Below are positions 8,331 through 16,779 of a stretch of DNA of 51,006 nt, piece after piece. Position 1 is the stretch's first letter, and each line of letters starts with the position of its first letter. The notes under the pieces were generated by a model, which had not been told where the DNA came from, ran no database searches, and saw only the letters and a program-made list of their open reading frames with translations. The position numbers and the translations under genes were made by a program. The stretch is from Tanticharoenia sakaeratensis NBRC 103193 (GTDB lineage: Bacteria > Pseudomonadota > Alphaproteobacteria > Acetobacterales > Acetobacteraceae): the NCBI RefSeq assembly GCF_000963885.1, contig NZ_BALE01000011.1:1-51006 (forward strand), given 5' to 3'.

Positions 8331-9857
8331 ATGACGACGCTTGCCACCCTCACACGCTCTCTCTTCGCGGACCTGGGCGTTCCTCCCGACGTGCTTGAGA
8401 ATGGCGCGCTTGTCGTGCGTTCGCCGGTCGATGGCAGTGTGATCGCGCAGGTGGCGACGATCAGTGCCGAAGGGGCCACGGATGCCATCGATACGGCGGC
8501 CGTGGCAGCCAGGGCCTGGCGCGACGTGCCGGCGCCCGGCCGGGGCGAGCTTGTGCGCCTGCTCGGCGAGGAACTGCGGGCATCCAGGGAGCAGTTGGGG
8601 CGGCTCGTCTCGATCGAGGCCGGCAAGTCCCCGTCCGAGGGCTTGGGCGAAGTGCAGGAAATGATCGACATCTGCGATTTCGCGGTCGGCCTGTCGCGCC
8701 AGCTCCACGGGCTGACCATCGCGACCGAGCGGCCGGGCCATCGCATGATGGAGACGTGGCATCCGCTGGGCGTCGTCGGCATCATCTCGGCCTTCAATTT
8801 TCCTGTGGCCGTCTGGGCCTGGAATGCGGCGCTCGCCCTGGTCTGCGGCAATGCCATCGTCTGGAAACCATCGGAAAAGACGCCGCTGACCGCCATCGCG
8901 GCCCATGCCGTGCTGGACCGCGCGCTCGTTCGCTTCCGGCAGGGAGGGGGCGCTGCACCCGAGGGGCTGTCTCACCTGCTGATTGGCGATCGTTCGGTGG
9001 GTGAAGTGCTGGTCGCGCATCCGAAGGTGCCGCTCGTCTCGGCCACGGGATCGACCTCGATGGGCCGGATCGTGGGGCAGAAGCTCGCGGGGCGGTTCGC
9101 GCGGGCGATCCTCGAACTGGGCGGCAACAACGCCGCGATCGTGAGCGGTGCCGCGGATCTCGACCTTGCGCTGCGCGGCGTCGCCTTTGCAGCGATGGGA
9201 ACGGCCGGCCAGCGCTGCACGACGCTGCGGCGGCTGTTCGTGCACACGTCGGTCTACGACGCGTTCCTGACCCGCCTGAAATCGGCCTATGCGTCGGTCA
9301 GCGTCGGCAATCCGCTGGACGGGCACCTTGTCGGTCCGCTGATCGATGGCGGTGCCTTCGAACGGATGCAGGCCGCTCTCGACGCGGCGCGTGCGGAAGG
9401 CGGCCGTGTGCAGGGTGGCGAGCGCGTCACGGTGGACGGCTGCGAGGGTGGATATTACGTGCGTCCGGCACTGGTCGAAATGGCGGCGCAACGGGGCCCC
9501 GTTCTGGAGGAGACGTTCGCGCCGATCCTCTATGTCATGGCTTACGATGAGCTCGACGAGGCGATCACACTGCAGAACGCGGTGGCCCAGGGACTCTCGT
9601 CAGCCATCTTCACACTCGACCTGCGCGAGGCCGAGACGTTCGTCTCGCATAGCGGCTCCGACTGCGGCATCGCGAACGTGAACATCGGCACGTCAGGCGC
9701 CGAGATCGGCGGGGCGTTCGGGGGCGAGAAGGAAACCGGGGGCGGGCGCGAGTCCGGATCCGATTCATGGCGCGGTTATATGCGCCGGGCGACGAATACG
9801 ATCAATTACAGCACGGCTCTGCCGCTGGCCCAGGGCGTCAGCTTCGACGTGGGCTGA
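8331..9857 (+). CDS. ALDH7-type aldehyde dehydrogenase (alpha-aminoadipic semialdehyde type)
   Basis: 508 residues, NAD(P)-dependent aldehyde dehydrogenase. Catalytic C296 lies in GQRCTTLRRL and the general-base E262 in LELGGNNA; the cofactor region has FNFPVAVW and VWKPSEKTPLT. The GQRCTT-LRR and NVNIGTSGAEIGGAF blocks are typical of the ALDH7/antiquitin subgroup, which oxidises alpha-aminoadipic semialdehyde in lysine breakdown; the exact substrate here is inferred. Start is the ATG preceded by AAGGACCCG; an upstream in-frame ATG would add a stretch without family similarity. Divergent from the protease gene, with about 150 bases between them. Confidence 0.9.
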   Translation: MTTLATLTRSLFADLGVPPDVLENGALVVRSPVDGSVIAQVATISAEGATDAIDTAAVAARAWRDVPAPGRGELVRLLGEELRASREQLGRLVSIEAGKSPSEGLGEVQEMIDICDFAVGLSRQLHGLTIATERPGHRMMETWHPLGVVGIISAFNFPVAVWAWNAALALVCGNAIVWKPSEKTPLTAIAAHAVLDRALVRFRQGGGAAPEGLSHLLIGDRSVGEVLVAHPKVPLVSATGSTSMGRIVGQKLAGRFARAILELGGNNAAIVSGAADLDLALRGVAFAAMGTAGQRCTTLRRLFVHTSVYDAFLTRLKSAYASVSVGNPLDGHLVGPLIDGGAFERMQAALDAARAEGGRVQGGERVTVDGCEGGYYVRPALVEMAAQRGPVLEETFAPILYVMAYDELDEAITLQNAVAQGLSSAIFTLDLREAETFVSHSGSDCGIANVNIGTSGAEIGGAFGGEKETGGGRESGSDSWRGYMRRATNTINYSTALPLAQGVSFDVG

Positions 9858-9954
9858 TGCGGACCTGTTGCGTATCGGAGGAGCGATACGCAACCCGGAG
9901 GGGGGATGCCGTCTTTCATGCATGTCCATCGATTCAACGATCAAGGAAGACATC

Positions 9955-10149
9955 ATGAAGACCTACCGCAGCATCGCCCGACTGCTTGTTTTCACCGGCC
10001 TTCTGGGCAGCGCCGCTGTCGGCCTGTCCGCCTGCAACACGGCTCGCGGCATGGGTCAGGATGTCAGCTCGGTCGGCCACGACACGTCGCGCGCCGCCAA
10101 CAGCGCCCAGCAGGGGATTGCGCGCTCGACGGGCGGCTCAAGCAACTGA
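9955..10149 (+). CDS. Entericidin-type small lipoprotein
   Basis: 64 residues: a basic start, hydrophobic signal stretch and lipobox GLSAC followed by NTARGMGQDVSSVG, which matches the entericidin pattern CNTxxGxGxDxxxxG. Entericidin A/B in enterobacteria are an antidote/toxin pair of tiny lipoproteins. Alphaproteobacteria often carry a single copy whose role is not settled. AAGGAAGA sits well placed before the ATG. It lies about 100 bases after the aldehyde dehydrogenase gene and is followed by strong inverted repeats shared with the convergent lepB. Confidence 0.9.
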   Translation: MKTYRSIARLLVFTGLLGSAAVGLSACNTARGMGQDVSSVGHDTSRAANSAQQGIARSTGGSSN

Positions 10150-10176
10150 TCCCCGCAGCGTTCTCTGACGCCTGAT

Positions 10177-10237
10177 CTGTTCGAAGGGTCTGGTCTCGCC
10201 CTTCGTGCCCGGGTGTTGGAGCCCGGGTGTCGAACAG
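10177..10237 (+). repeat. Nested inverted repeats, possible three-way junction or terminator
   Basis: CTGTTCG (10177-10183) pairs with CGAACAG (10231-10237). Inside it AAGGG (10184-10188) pairs with CCCTT (10199-10203) and CCCGGG (10208-10213) with CCCGGG (10222-10227). The RNA could fold as a three-way junction. It begins 28 bases after the entericidin stop, so it may stabilise or end that transcript; there is no T-tract. Confidence 0.5.
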
Positions 10238-10252
10238 GCGATTGCCTTGCCG

Positions 10253-10282
10253 CTGAAAAAGCGGGCAGCCGCCCGGGTTCAG
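10253..10282 (-). terminator. Rho-independent terminator of lepB
   Basis: Read on the minus strand, CGGGC-ggct-GCCCG forms a GC stem immediately followed by C and five T, extended by CTGAA/TTCAG pairing outside. It lies about 30 bases after the lepB stop codon, the expected place. Confidence 0.7.
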
Positions 10283-10313
10283 GACGGCGCAGCGACGCTG
10301 CTCATGGGACGCG

Positions 10314-11039
10314 TCAGAGGCGGGTCGGTACCCAGCGCGCCAGATGGCGTCGGGAACCGGCCACAACCATGGCGCGTCCCTCCAGATTCCAGACAGGCAG
10401 CAACCCGACACCGCCTTGTGCCACGGCCACCCGGCTATCGGCGGAATTGTCGCGGTTATCGCCCATGACAAACAGGTGCCCCGGCGGCACGGTCAGCTCG
10501 GGCATGTTATCGTAGGGACCGTAGGCCAGAATCTTCGGCACATCGTGCGTTCGACCGTCGGGCAGCGCCTCGGTCAGTCGTTCGGCCGGCACCGATTGGC
10601 CATCGGGCAGCTCTTCCACCGCCGGACCGTCGTCATGCCACGGAACCTCGCGTCCATTGAGCCAGATATGACCCGCCGTTAGTCTGATGCGATCGCCGGG
10701 CAGGGCAATGACGCGTTTGACCAGGGTGATCGCCGGATGAGCAGGGCCGCCAAAGACGACGACGTCTCTGCGCGCCGGCAGTCGTTCGAACAGGCGATGA
10801 TCGCTGTGCAGCAGAAGGTTGCCGAACGGCAGGTTGGCCGTGCTGTAGCCGTAGGCGAACTTCGCGGCGATGATGTGGTCGCCGATCATAAGCGTCGGCT
10901 CCATCGAGCCTGACGGCACGTGATAGGAGCTGGCAAGCGCCGATGTTGCTCCCAGCGCCATAAGGATCGGCCAGCATAATGGCAGTATCCGGTTTCGGAT
11001 AAACCTGCTGATCGCGTGCACGCGGAGGACATCCATCAT
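10314..11039 (-). CDS. lepB: Signal peptidase I
   Basis: 241 residues with one N-terminal membrane segment (about 17-37). The catalytic serine is S45 in VPSGSMEPTL and the general-base lysine K108 in LVKRVIALPGD; the late box GDNRDNSADSR is the standard fifth signature. It cleaves signal peptides from secreted proteins at the outer face of the inner membrane. The first residues form a single short anchor, as in many alphaproteobacteria. Two adjacent ATGs are possible starts and neither has a clear ribosome site. It is separated from rnc/era-type partners usually found with lepB, so this may be a second, stand-alone copy. Confidence 0.93.
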   Translation of the reverse strand: MMDVLRVHAISRFIRNRILPLCWPILMALGATSALASSYHVPSGSMEPTLMIGDHIIAAKFAYGYSTANLPFGNLLLHSDHRLFERLPARRDVVVFGGPAHPAITLVKRVIALPGDRIRLTAGHIWLNGREVPWHDDGPAVEELPDGQSVPAERLTEALPDGRTHDVPKILAYGPYDNMPELTVPPGHLFVMGDNRDNSADSRVAVAQGGVGLLPVWNLEGRAMVVAGSRRHLARWVPTRL

Positions 11040-11103
11040 CGTGATTCAGGGATGATGGTGCCTCCGAAAGCAGCCTGCCGGCAATATTCGGACGGCGGCT
11101 CTC

Positions 11104-12720
11104 CTATGCCCGGGCGACCTGATCCATTGCGTTGTGCCAGGCCGGTTCGAGCACCGAGGGTGCATAGAGCCCGGCGCGTCTGAGGCCCTGATCGGCGAGA
11201 TCGGCCAGTCGACCTTCCTTGCGCGGAGCCGAAACGACCTCCGAAATCAGGTTCGACAGGCGATCCTCGTCATAGGGATCGAAGTATTCGACCGCGTCGC
11301 CACAGACCCAGCGATGCACGGGAATATCGGATGCGAACACGGGCGCGCCACAAGCCATTGCCTCGACGGTTGCAAGGTCGAACCCTTCCGCACGGCTCGG
11401 GCAGATCACGGCATGGGCTGCGGTGTAGAGGGCGCGCAGGTCGTGGGTCGAGACGTCGGACAGGTGATAGACGATGTTCTCGTTCACGAGCTGTCGCAGG
11501 AGTGCGACCTCGCGCTCGCTCCGCCAGCCGGGATTGGCAACCATGACCAGATGGAAGCCGCCATCGCGACGACGATGCGCAACAGCCGCGGCCCGCATCA
11601 GCATTTCGTAGTTCTTGCGCGGCTCCAGCGTCGACACCGCCATGATGAATGGCTGGTTGTCCACCTTTGCGCTCGCGCCGGGCAGGCTGTCCGTCTTGGC
11701 GCTCGGCAAGGCGCGCAGCTTGCTGGCTCCGGCGTCGCGGCCGCGCTTGATAATGCTCTGGATCTGCGCTGCGGGACGAGGCTCCGGCCGGAAGGCGCCG
11801 GACGACATCGTCGGGATCACGATCGAGCGTTTCTCGGCCTTCGGGAACAGGCGCAGCAGATCGTCGCGCACGGGCTCGGACGTGCAGACGAACCAGGCGC
11901 CGTCGGCGATGTTGGCCTTGAGCATCCGGTAGTGGCTGCGCGCATGCTGCCATGCATGGCTGATGGTGTGGGGCCAGAGCAGCGGAATGGCATCGTGATA
12001 CCGCACGACGAGCTTGCCGCCCCGCAGGCGATAGGGGCTGGGCGTGTGCGCCAGATGGATGTCCCAGCCCGATGCAGCCATATCCAGCGTGGTCCGGGCC
12101 CGGCTGTTGAGCGTGGCGAGACGCGCCGCATCGCCCCAGCTCATGCGGGGGAAGATGAACTTCCCGCGCTCGATCAGGGCGCGCTGCTCGGGCTCGAGAC
12201 CGAGGCGCATGAGGCGCATCCAGATCCAGTCTCCGAAGACTTCGGGATCCAGGGTCGTGCCGAGACCGTCGATTTCGCGTGCGCGCCGCAGGACGGACAG
12301 GCGCTCGGCGGTGTAGCTGCCGATCGTGCGATTGCCGATACGCCGCAGGAGGCTTGCGGGCGTATGGCCGTTGTCGAGGGCAATCAGGTGGCCGGCCTGC
12401 GAGAAGACGCGCAGCGCCGGGTCGGACGCCGTATCGGCGCGCGCACCGGCGTTCGAGGCGGCGCCATTGAGCAGCCCGCCCATGAGGAAGTCGGAGGACG
12501 CCGCAAAGGCACCGAACAGCAGGCGGGTTTCCTGCGGAATGCCGGCATACCCGTCGAAGCACGGGCGCAGTTCCATCAGGACCCGGGTGCGTCTGTCGGA
12601 TCTGCCTGCGGGCTTCCCGCGGGCTGCCGGAAAGGGATCGGGGTTCGTGCCTGAGCCCCAGGTTGCGGGGCGGTTCGACGTCATCGAGTCATGCAGTACC
12701 ATGCCCTCTCTTTGCGCCAT
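11104..12720 (-). CDS. GT4-type glycosyltransferase
   Basis: 538 residues. The C-terminal half is a GT-B Rossmann domain: FIMAVSTLEPRKNY opens it and the donor-binding ExxxxxxxE element appears as AEGFDLATVEAMACGAPVF, typical of GT family 4. The N-terminal half starts RVLMELRPCFDGYAGIPQE, the usual acceptor-side fold, and contains an inserted Ala/Ser-rich segment near 85-100. It should transfer a sugar from a nucleotide-sugar to a glycan or protein. It diverges from the AGE epimerase gene and lies near flgL. The start is uncertain: ATGs at 12720, 12702 and 12684 are all possible and the first 45 residues look disordered. Confidence 0.85.
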   Translation of the reverse strand: MAQREGMVLHDSMTSNRPATWGSGTNPDPFPAARGKPAGRSDRRTRVLMELRPCFDGYAGIPQETRLLFGAFAASSDFLMGGLLNGAASNAGARADTASDPALRVFSQAGHLIALDNGHTPASLLRRIGNRTIGSYTAERLSVLRRAREIDGLGTTLDPEVFGDWIWMRLMRLGLEPEQRALIERGKFIFPRMSWGDAARLATLNSRARTTLDMAASGWDIHLAHTPSPYRLRGGKLVVRYHDAIPLLWPHTISHAWQHARSHYRMLKANIADGAWFVCTSEPVRDDLLRLFPKAEKRSIVIPTMSSGAFRPEPRPAAQIQSIIKRGRDAGASKLRALPSAKTDSLPGASAKVDNQPFIMAVSTLEPRKNYEMLMRAAAVAHRRRDGGFHLVMVANPGWRSEREVALLRQLVNENIVYHLSDVSTHDLRALYTAAHAVICPSRAEGFDLATVEAMACGAPVFASDIPVHRWVCGDAVEYFDPYDEDRLSNLISEVVSAPRKEGRLADLADQGLRRAGLYAPSVLEPAWHNAMDQVARA

Positions 12721-12841
12721 GTCGATGCAAAAGCAATGGCCTCAAAACGGCGTAACGGGTCAGGTTTGAAGGCACCTGAAAGGCAACCCGTCTTCGTCCC
12801 GTGCGTGAAAAGCCCGGATATTCGACGCGGCCCGGGTTCGT

Positions 12842-12857
12842 TTGCACGAAGATTGCA
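12842..12857 (+). promoter_or_regulatory. Sigma-54-like -24/-12 element before the AGE epimerase
   Basis: TTGCACG-N4-TTGCA matches the RpoN consensus TGGCACG-N4-TTGCW in all but one position. The mismatch is in the important GG of the -24 element. The -12 GC would put transcription near 12868, just before the GGAGAGGAG ribosome site. The same bases form an inverted repeat GTTTGC-n9-GCAAAC (12840-12860), so an operator is an alternative reading. Confidence 0.45.
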
Positions 12858-12886
12858 AACCATGGCTCGCGTGGAGAGGAGCATTC

Positions 12887-14155
12887 ATGACTGCTGGACG
12901 CAATTTCACGCACATTCCATCGACCCGAAGTTGGCTTGAGAGCCGCCCCCACCGGCTGTGGCTCGCAGCGGAAGGCCGCCAGCTGCTGGATTTCTCGAAG
13001 AACGCACGCCTCGAGCATGGATTCGGCCCACTTGATGGCAAGGGACGTCTGGCCGAGGACAGCGTCGCGGATACGATCCTGACGGCCCGCATGACGCACG
13101 CCTACGGGCTGGCGGCTCTTCAGGGACTGCCGGGATGTGGCGCGCTCGCGCAGCACGGTGTCGACTGCCTGCGCGGACCGCTGCGGGATGCGCGGCATGG
13201 CGGCTGGATGCCCGATGAAAAGCATCCGGACGATCGCAAGCAGGCCTATCTGCATGCTTTTGTCGCGCTGGCGGGTTCCACGGCCGTGGTGCTTGGCCTT
13301 GAAGGTGGGCAAGCGCTGCTGGATGACGCGATTTCCGTGCTGAATGCGCATTTCTGGTGCGAAAAAGACGGCGTGATGCGCGAGAGCTTCGCCACCGACT
13401 GGAGCGATGAGGAGGATTATCGCGGCGCCAACAGCAACATGCACTCGACCGAGATGTGCATGGCATTGGCGGATGTGACCGGGGATCCTGTCTGGCTGGA
13501 GCGCGCACTGCGGATCGTCACCCGCTTCATCCACACCTATGCGAAAGCCGAGCGCTACGCGGTGCCGGAGCATTTCAACCGCAACTGGGACATGCTGCGG
13601 GATTACGACCGCGACAAGCCGACGGACTCGCTGAGGCCATTCGGCATGACGCCGGGACATTTCGCCGAGTGGTCGCATCTCGTGCTCAAGCTCGAGGCAG
13701 CGCTGCTGCTGCGGGGCATACCGGCGCCCGAATGGATGCTGGACGATGCACGCGGGCTGTTTGACCAGGCCGTCCGCAGCGGCTGGCACGTCGATGAAAC
13801 GCCGGGCCTGATCTACACGATCGACTGGGACCACAAGCCGCACGTTCGGGTGCGGGCCCACTGGGTCCAGGCGGAGGCGATCACGGCGGCGCTGTCGCTG
13901 TTCCGACGCACGGGTGCTGCGGAATATGAAGGATGGTATCGGCGCATCTGGGATTATGTGGACCGTTTCTGCATCGATCGCGTCGAGGGAAGCTGGTTCA
14001 ACGAAGTCGATCCGAAAGGGCACGTGTCGGAAGAGATCTATCCCGGAAAGGCCGATCTCTATCACGCCTATCAGGCGACACTGGCGCCGGTTCTCCCCCT
14101 CGCACCCAGTCTGGCGACGGCGATCGCCCAAGGCGCGCTCGACGATCAGATATAG
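12887..14155 (+). CDS. AGE-family sugar epimerase/isomerase
   Basis: 422 residues of the N-acylglucosamine 2-epimerase / mannose isomerase / YihS family, an (alpha/alpha)6 barrel. Family blocks visible are ANSNMHSTEMCMAL, then GMTPGHFAEWSHL and VRVRAHWVQAEA; the histidines in HSTEM, GHFAEWSH and HWVQAEA are the ones expected in the active site. The family interconverts sugars such as mannose/fructose or GlcNAc/ManNAc; which one is used here cannot be told. The ATG at 12887 has GGAGAGGAG six bases upstream. Its 3-prime end overlaps the end of convergent flgL by 10 bases. Divergent glycosyltransferase suggests a shared glycan pathway, which is inference. Confidence 0.9.
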   Translation: MTAGRNFTHIPSTRSWLESRPHRLWLAAEGRQLLDFSKNARLEHGFGPLDGKGRLAEDSVADTILTARMTHAYGLAALQGLPGCGALAQHGVDCLRGPLRDARHGGWMPDEKHPDDRKQAYLHAFVALAGSTAVVLGLEGGQALLDDAISVLNAHFWCEKDGVMRESFATDWSDEEDYRGANSNMHSTEMCMALADVTGDPVWLERALRIVTRFIHTYAKAERYAVPEHFNRNWDMLRDYDRDKPTDSLRPFGMTPGHFAEWSHLVLKLEAALLLRGIPAPEWMLDDARGLFDQAVRSGWHVDETPGLIYTIDWDHKPHVRVRAHWVQAEAITAALSLFRRTGAAEYEGWYRRIWDYVDRFCIDRVEGSWFNEVDPKGHVSEEIYPGKADLYHAYQATLAPVLPLAPSLATAIAQGALDDQI

Positions 14156-15219
14156 TCGGCGAGCGTCATGCCTTTCATGTCGGCGATGACGGAATACGAG
14201 GCCTGAAGATCGTCCTGGATCGACGAGAGCTGGGTCGACACGGTCGCGAGATCGGCATCCTTGCTCGTGCCGAGCTGGGTGGTCAGGGACGTCGTCATCT
14301 GGCTCAGCATGGAGGCATGGGTCGTCAGGCTGTTCTGGGTCACGCCGACCGATGCCGACATCGCCGTGATGTTGGACGATACGGAACTGGTGGAAGTCGT
14401 CAGCCCTGAAATCAGGTCGTTGTAGCTGCTGGAACCTGCCGTCGTCTGGCCGAGCGAGGCGACGACCATGAGATTACGCATAAGATCGCGGATCGGCGAT
14501 CCGGTGGACGTGGAACTGGCCGCACTGCCCTGTGTAGCGACGACACCGATGCTCATCGTCTGGTTCTGGCCGAGCGCAGGCGTGGCCGCGAGTTTCGAGG
14601 CATCCTGAGGCGAAACGGACAGCCCGGCGGAAAACGGATCGTTGGCGGTCGTGCTTCCGGCCAGATCGAGCGTCTGGTCAAGGACGCCGTCGGCGCCAAG
14701 CGTGCCGAGCTGGCCGACGGTCGATGAAATGGCCGTGGCGAGACTGCCTGTTGCAAGATCAGTCCCGGCGCCGACAGGCGCCGTCTGCGACTGCGCGCCG
14801 GCGAACACGTAGGTGCTGCCGGATTTCGTATCGAGGAGAGAACCCAGGGTCTGGAGATCCTGTGCGGCCTGTGTGGCAGCGGTCTGGACGGTCGACTGGG
14901 TCGGTGTTCCCGAAAGGGATGTCAGTGTCGTGCTCAGTGACGAGGCGATCGACCCGATCTCGCCCAGTGCCGTCTGGGTCACGCTCAGCTGTCCTTGTGC
15001 AGACGTTACATTCGCGGACCAAGCACTGACCTGTGTGATGGCGGGTTGCAGGGACAGGGCCTGCGTTCGTGTATCGCCCAGGCCCGCGTAACTGTCGGAT
15101 GCGACACCGGTCGAGGTCTGCAGTTGCAGGGATTGCTCCTGCGTGGAGAGCACACTGACGGCCTGCCTCATGAGGGCGGACATGCCGCTGTTGCCATATT
15201 GACTGATGCTGCCGCTCAA
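14146..15219 (-). CDS. flgL: Flagellar hook-associated protein 3 FlgL, TTG start
   Basis: 357 residues of the flagellin/FlgL type. The N-terminal GSISQYGNSGMSALMRQ region aligns with the FlgL opening, and the C-terminus has the coiled flagellin-like helix ending LADYI. FlgL and FlgK form the junction between hook and filament. I take TTG at 15219 as start: GGGGAG, formed by the last codons of flgK, stands six bases before it, and the N-terminal FlgL residues would be lost by starting at the next ATG (15183). Separated from flgK by 2 bases; ends tail-to-tail with the AGE gene. Confidence 0.9.
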   Translation of the reverse strand: MSGSISQYGNSGMSALMRQAVSVLSTQEQSLQLQTSTGVASDSYAGLGDTRTQALSLQPAITQVSAWSANVTSAQGQLSVTQTALGEIGSIASSLSTTLTSLSGTPTQSTVQTAATQAAQDLQTLGSLLDTKSGSTYVFAGAQSQTAPVGAGTDLATGSLATAISSTVGQLGTLGADGVLDQTLDLAGSTTANDPFSAGLSVSPQDASKLAATPALGQNQTMSIGVVATQGSAASSTSTGSPIRDLMRNLMVVASLGQTTAGSSSYNDLISGLTTSTSSVSSNITAMSASVGVTQNSLTTHASMLSQMTTSLTTQLGTSKDADLATVSTQLSSIQDDLQASYSVIADMKGMTLADYI

Positions 15220-15221
15220 TT

Positions 15222-16742
15222 TCAGCTCCCCACGGCGTTCAGCAGATCGGTGAACATCGTCTGCACGGCGGACACGACCTTGGCATTCGCGGCATAGGCG
15301 TTCTGCAGCGTCACGACATTGGCCATCTCGTTGTCTACGGATACGCCCGTTGCGCTGGCGACCTTGCTCGACAGGCTGGACTGCGCGGTCTGTGCCGTCG
15401 TCAGGCCTGATGATGCCGTGTTGGCCGTCGCGGCCTGATTGGCCGTCAGCGCGGTAGCAAGCGAAAGGATATCGGTATTGCCGCTGTAGCCTGTGGACAG
15501 CGTGCCGGTGACGCCGAGGCCGGTAGTGGGTGCATCAGGCTGCGTACTGTTGTCGGCAAGCGTGCTTCCGAAGGCGTAGGACAGGACGTTCTGCACCGCG
15601 GTGGTTGTGCCCGACGTGCCGCCCACGAGACTGGAAGGGTCGCTGACATAGCTCGGATTGACCGTGATCTGCTGCGACAGGCCGACAATTCCGCCTGGTG
15701 CGGTTTCGGTCGTGCTCGTGCCCGGGGTGGCGCCCGAGGCCGTCGTGAACAGGTCCATCCCCTGGGCATCGAAGCGGCTGGCGAGGGTCGACGAAAAGCT
15801 GTCAAGCTGGGCCTGCATGGTCGGCAGGGTCGTGTCGCGCAGGGTGATGTTCGCGCCCAGCGTGCCGCCGGTCAGCGACGAGGTGACGTCCCGGCCGTTC
15901 AGGGTCACGCCGGGCAGCGCGTCCGATCCCGTTCCGGGATAGGCACTTCCGGCGGAGACGCTGGCGCTTTGCGTGGACAAGGGCCAGGTGCTGGAGACGG
16001 TCGGGGCTCCGCTCGTATCGTAATCGTGCGTGGGCAGGACCGTGCCGTTGGTGGTCGTGATCGTCATGTCGCCATTGGCGGACGTCGTGTAGTTGATCGA
16101 AAGCTCGCTCGAAAGGCTGGATAGCGCGGCGTTGCGCTGGTTTTCGAGATCCGCGGTACTGCCGCCGGACGCTGTCAGCGACATGATCTGCGAAGACAGC
16201 GATCCGATGGTCGTCAGATCCGTGTTGACCGACGACACGGACGACACGATCCCGTCCTGGGCCGTCTGTCGGGCGGACTGGTAGGCATTCCCGAGCGTCT
16301 GGATCGTCTGGCACAGGGTCTGGGCGTTGGAGATGACCGTCGATTGGGCCGCGCTGTTCGTCGGCGTGCTGGTGAGCGAGATCAGGGCTGTCTGCACGTT
16401 GCCGAGCGTATCGGACAATGTGCCGCTGCTGCCGGAATCGGCCGATGTCGAACCCTGCAGGCTAGTGATCGTCGACAGGGCGGAACTGGTCGTGGTCAGG
16501 CCGGCGACACTGGCGTTCTGCGTATAAAGCGCATTCGTCAGCGCCGCATTGGTGACGATCGTCGTAGAGCCGCTCGAGACACCGTTGCCGATACCGTTCG
16601 CGGCACGCGACGATACGTTCGCGACCTCTGCGCTGTAGCCGGCCGTATTCGCGTTCGAGATATTCTGCGACGCGACCGTCAGGGCATATTGCGTGGCGTT
16701 GAGGCCACTCGATGCAATCGACAGCGCGTCTGTCAGGCCCAT
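15222..16742 (-). CDS. flgK: Flagellar hook-associated protein 1 FlgK
   Basis: 506 residues, rich in Ser, Thr, Ala and Gly as axial proteins are, and almost without Lys. The N-terminal rod-type motif ASSGLNATQYALTVASQNI leads into ISNANTAGYS. The C-terminus VTLQNAYAANAKVVSAVQTMF is the usual FlgK coiled coil. It polymerises on the hook distal to FlgE and receives FlgL. GCGGAG seven bases before the ATG is a good ribosome site. Second gene of the flgE-flgK-flgL operon, 37 bases after flgE. Confidence 0.95.
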   Translation of the reverse strand: MGLTDALSIASSGLNATQYALTVASQNISNANTAGYSAEVANVSSRAANGIGNGVSSGSTTIVTNAALTNALYTQNASVAGLTTTSSALSTITSLQGSTSADSGSSGTLSDTLGNVQTALISLTSTPTNSAAQSTVISNAQTLCQTIQTLGNAYQSARQTAQDGIVSSVSSVNTDLTTIGSLSSQIMSLTASGGSTADLENQRNAALSSLSSELSINYTTSANGDMTITTTNGTVLPTHDYDTSGAPTVSSTWPLSTQSASVSAGSAYPGTGSDALPGVTLNGRDVTSSLTGGTLGANITLRDTTLPTMQAQLDSFSSTLASRFDAQGMDLFTTASGATPGTSTTETAPGGIVGLSQQITVNPSYVSDPSSLVGGTSGTTTAVQNVLSYAFGSTLADNSTQPDAPTTGLGVTGTLSTGYSGNTDILSLATALTANQAATANTASSGLTTAQTAQSSLSSKVASATGVSVDNEMANVVTLQNAYAANAKVVSAVQTMFTDLLNAVGS

Positions 16743-16779
16743 GGCAGGCTCCGCACGATAACGGGCTCAGCGGCGATCA

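Noticed and set aside
12689-14131. 480-codon open frame antisense to the AGE epimerase gene
   Set aside because: Shadow of a well-supported family gene; composition and lack of motifs fit a mirrored frame.
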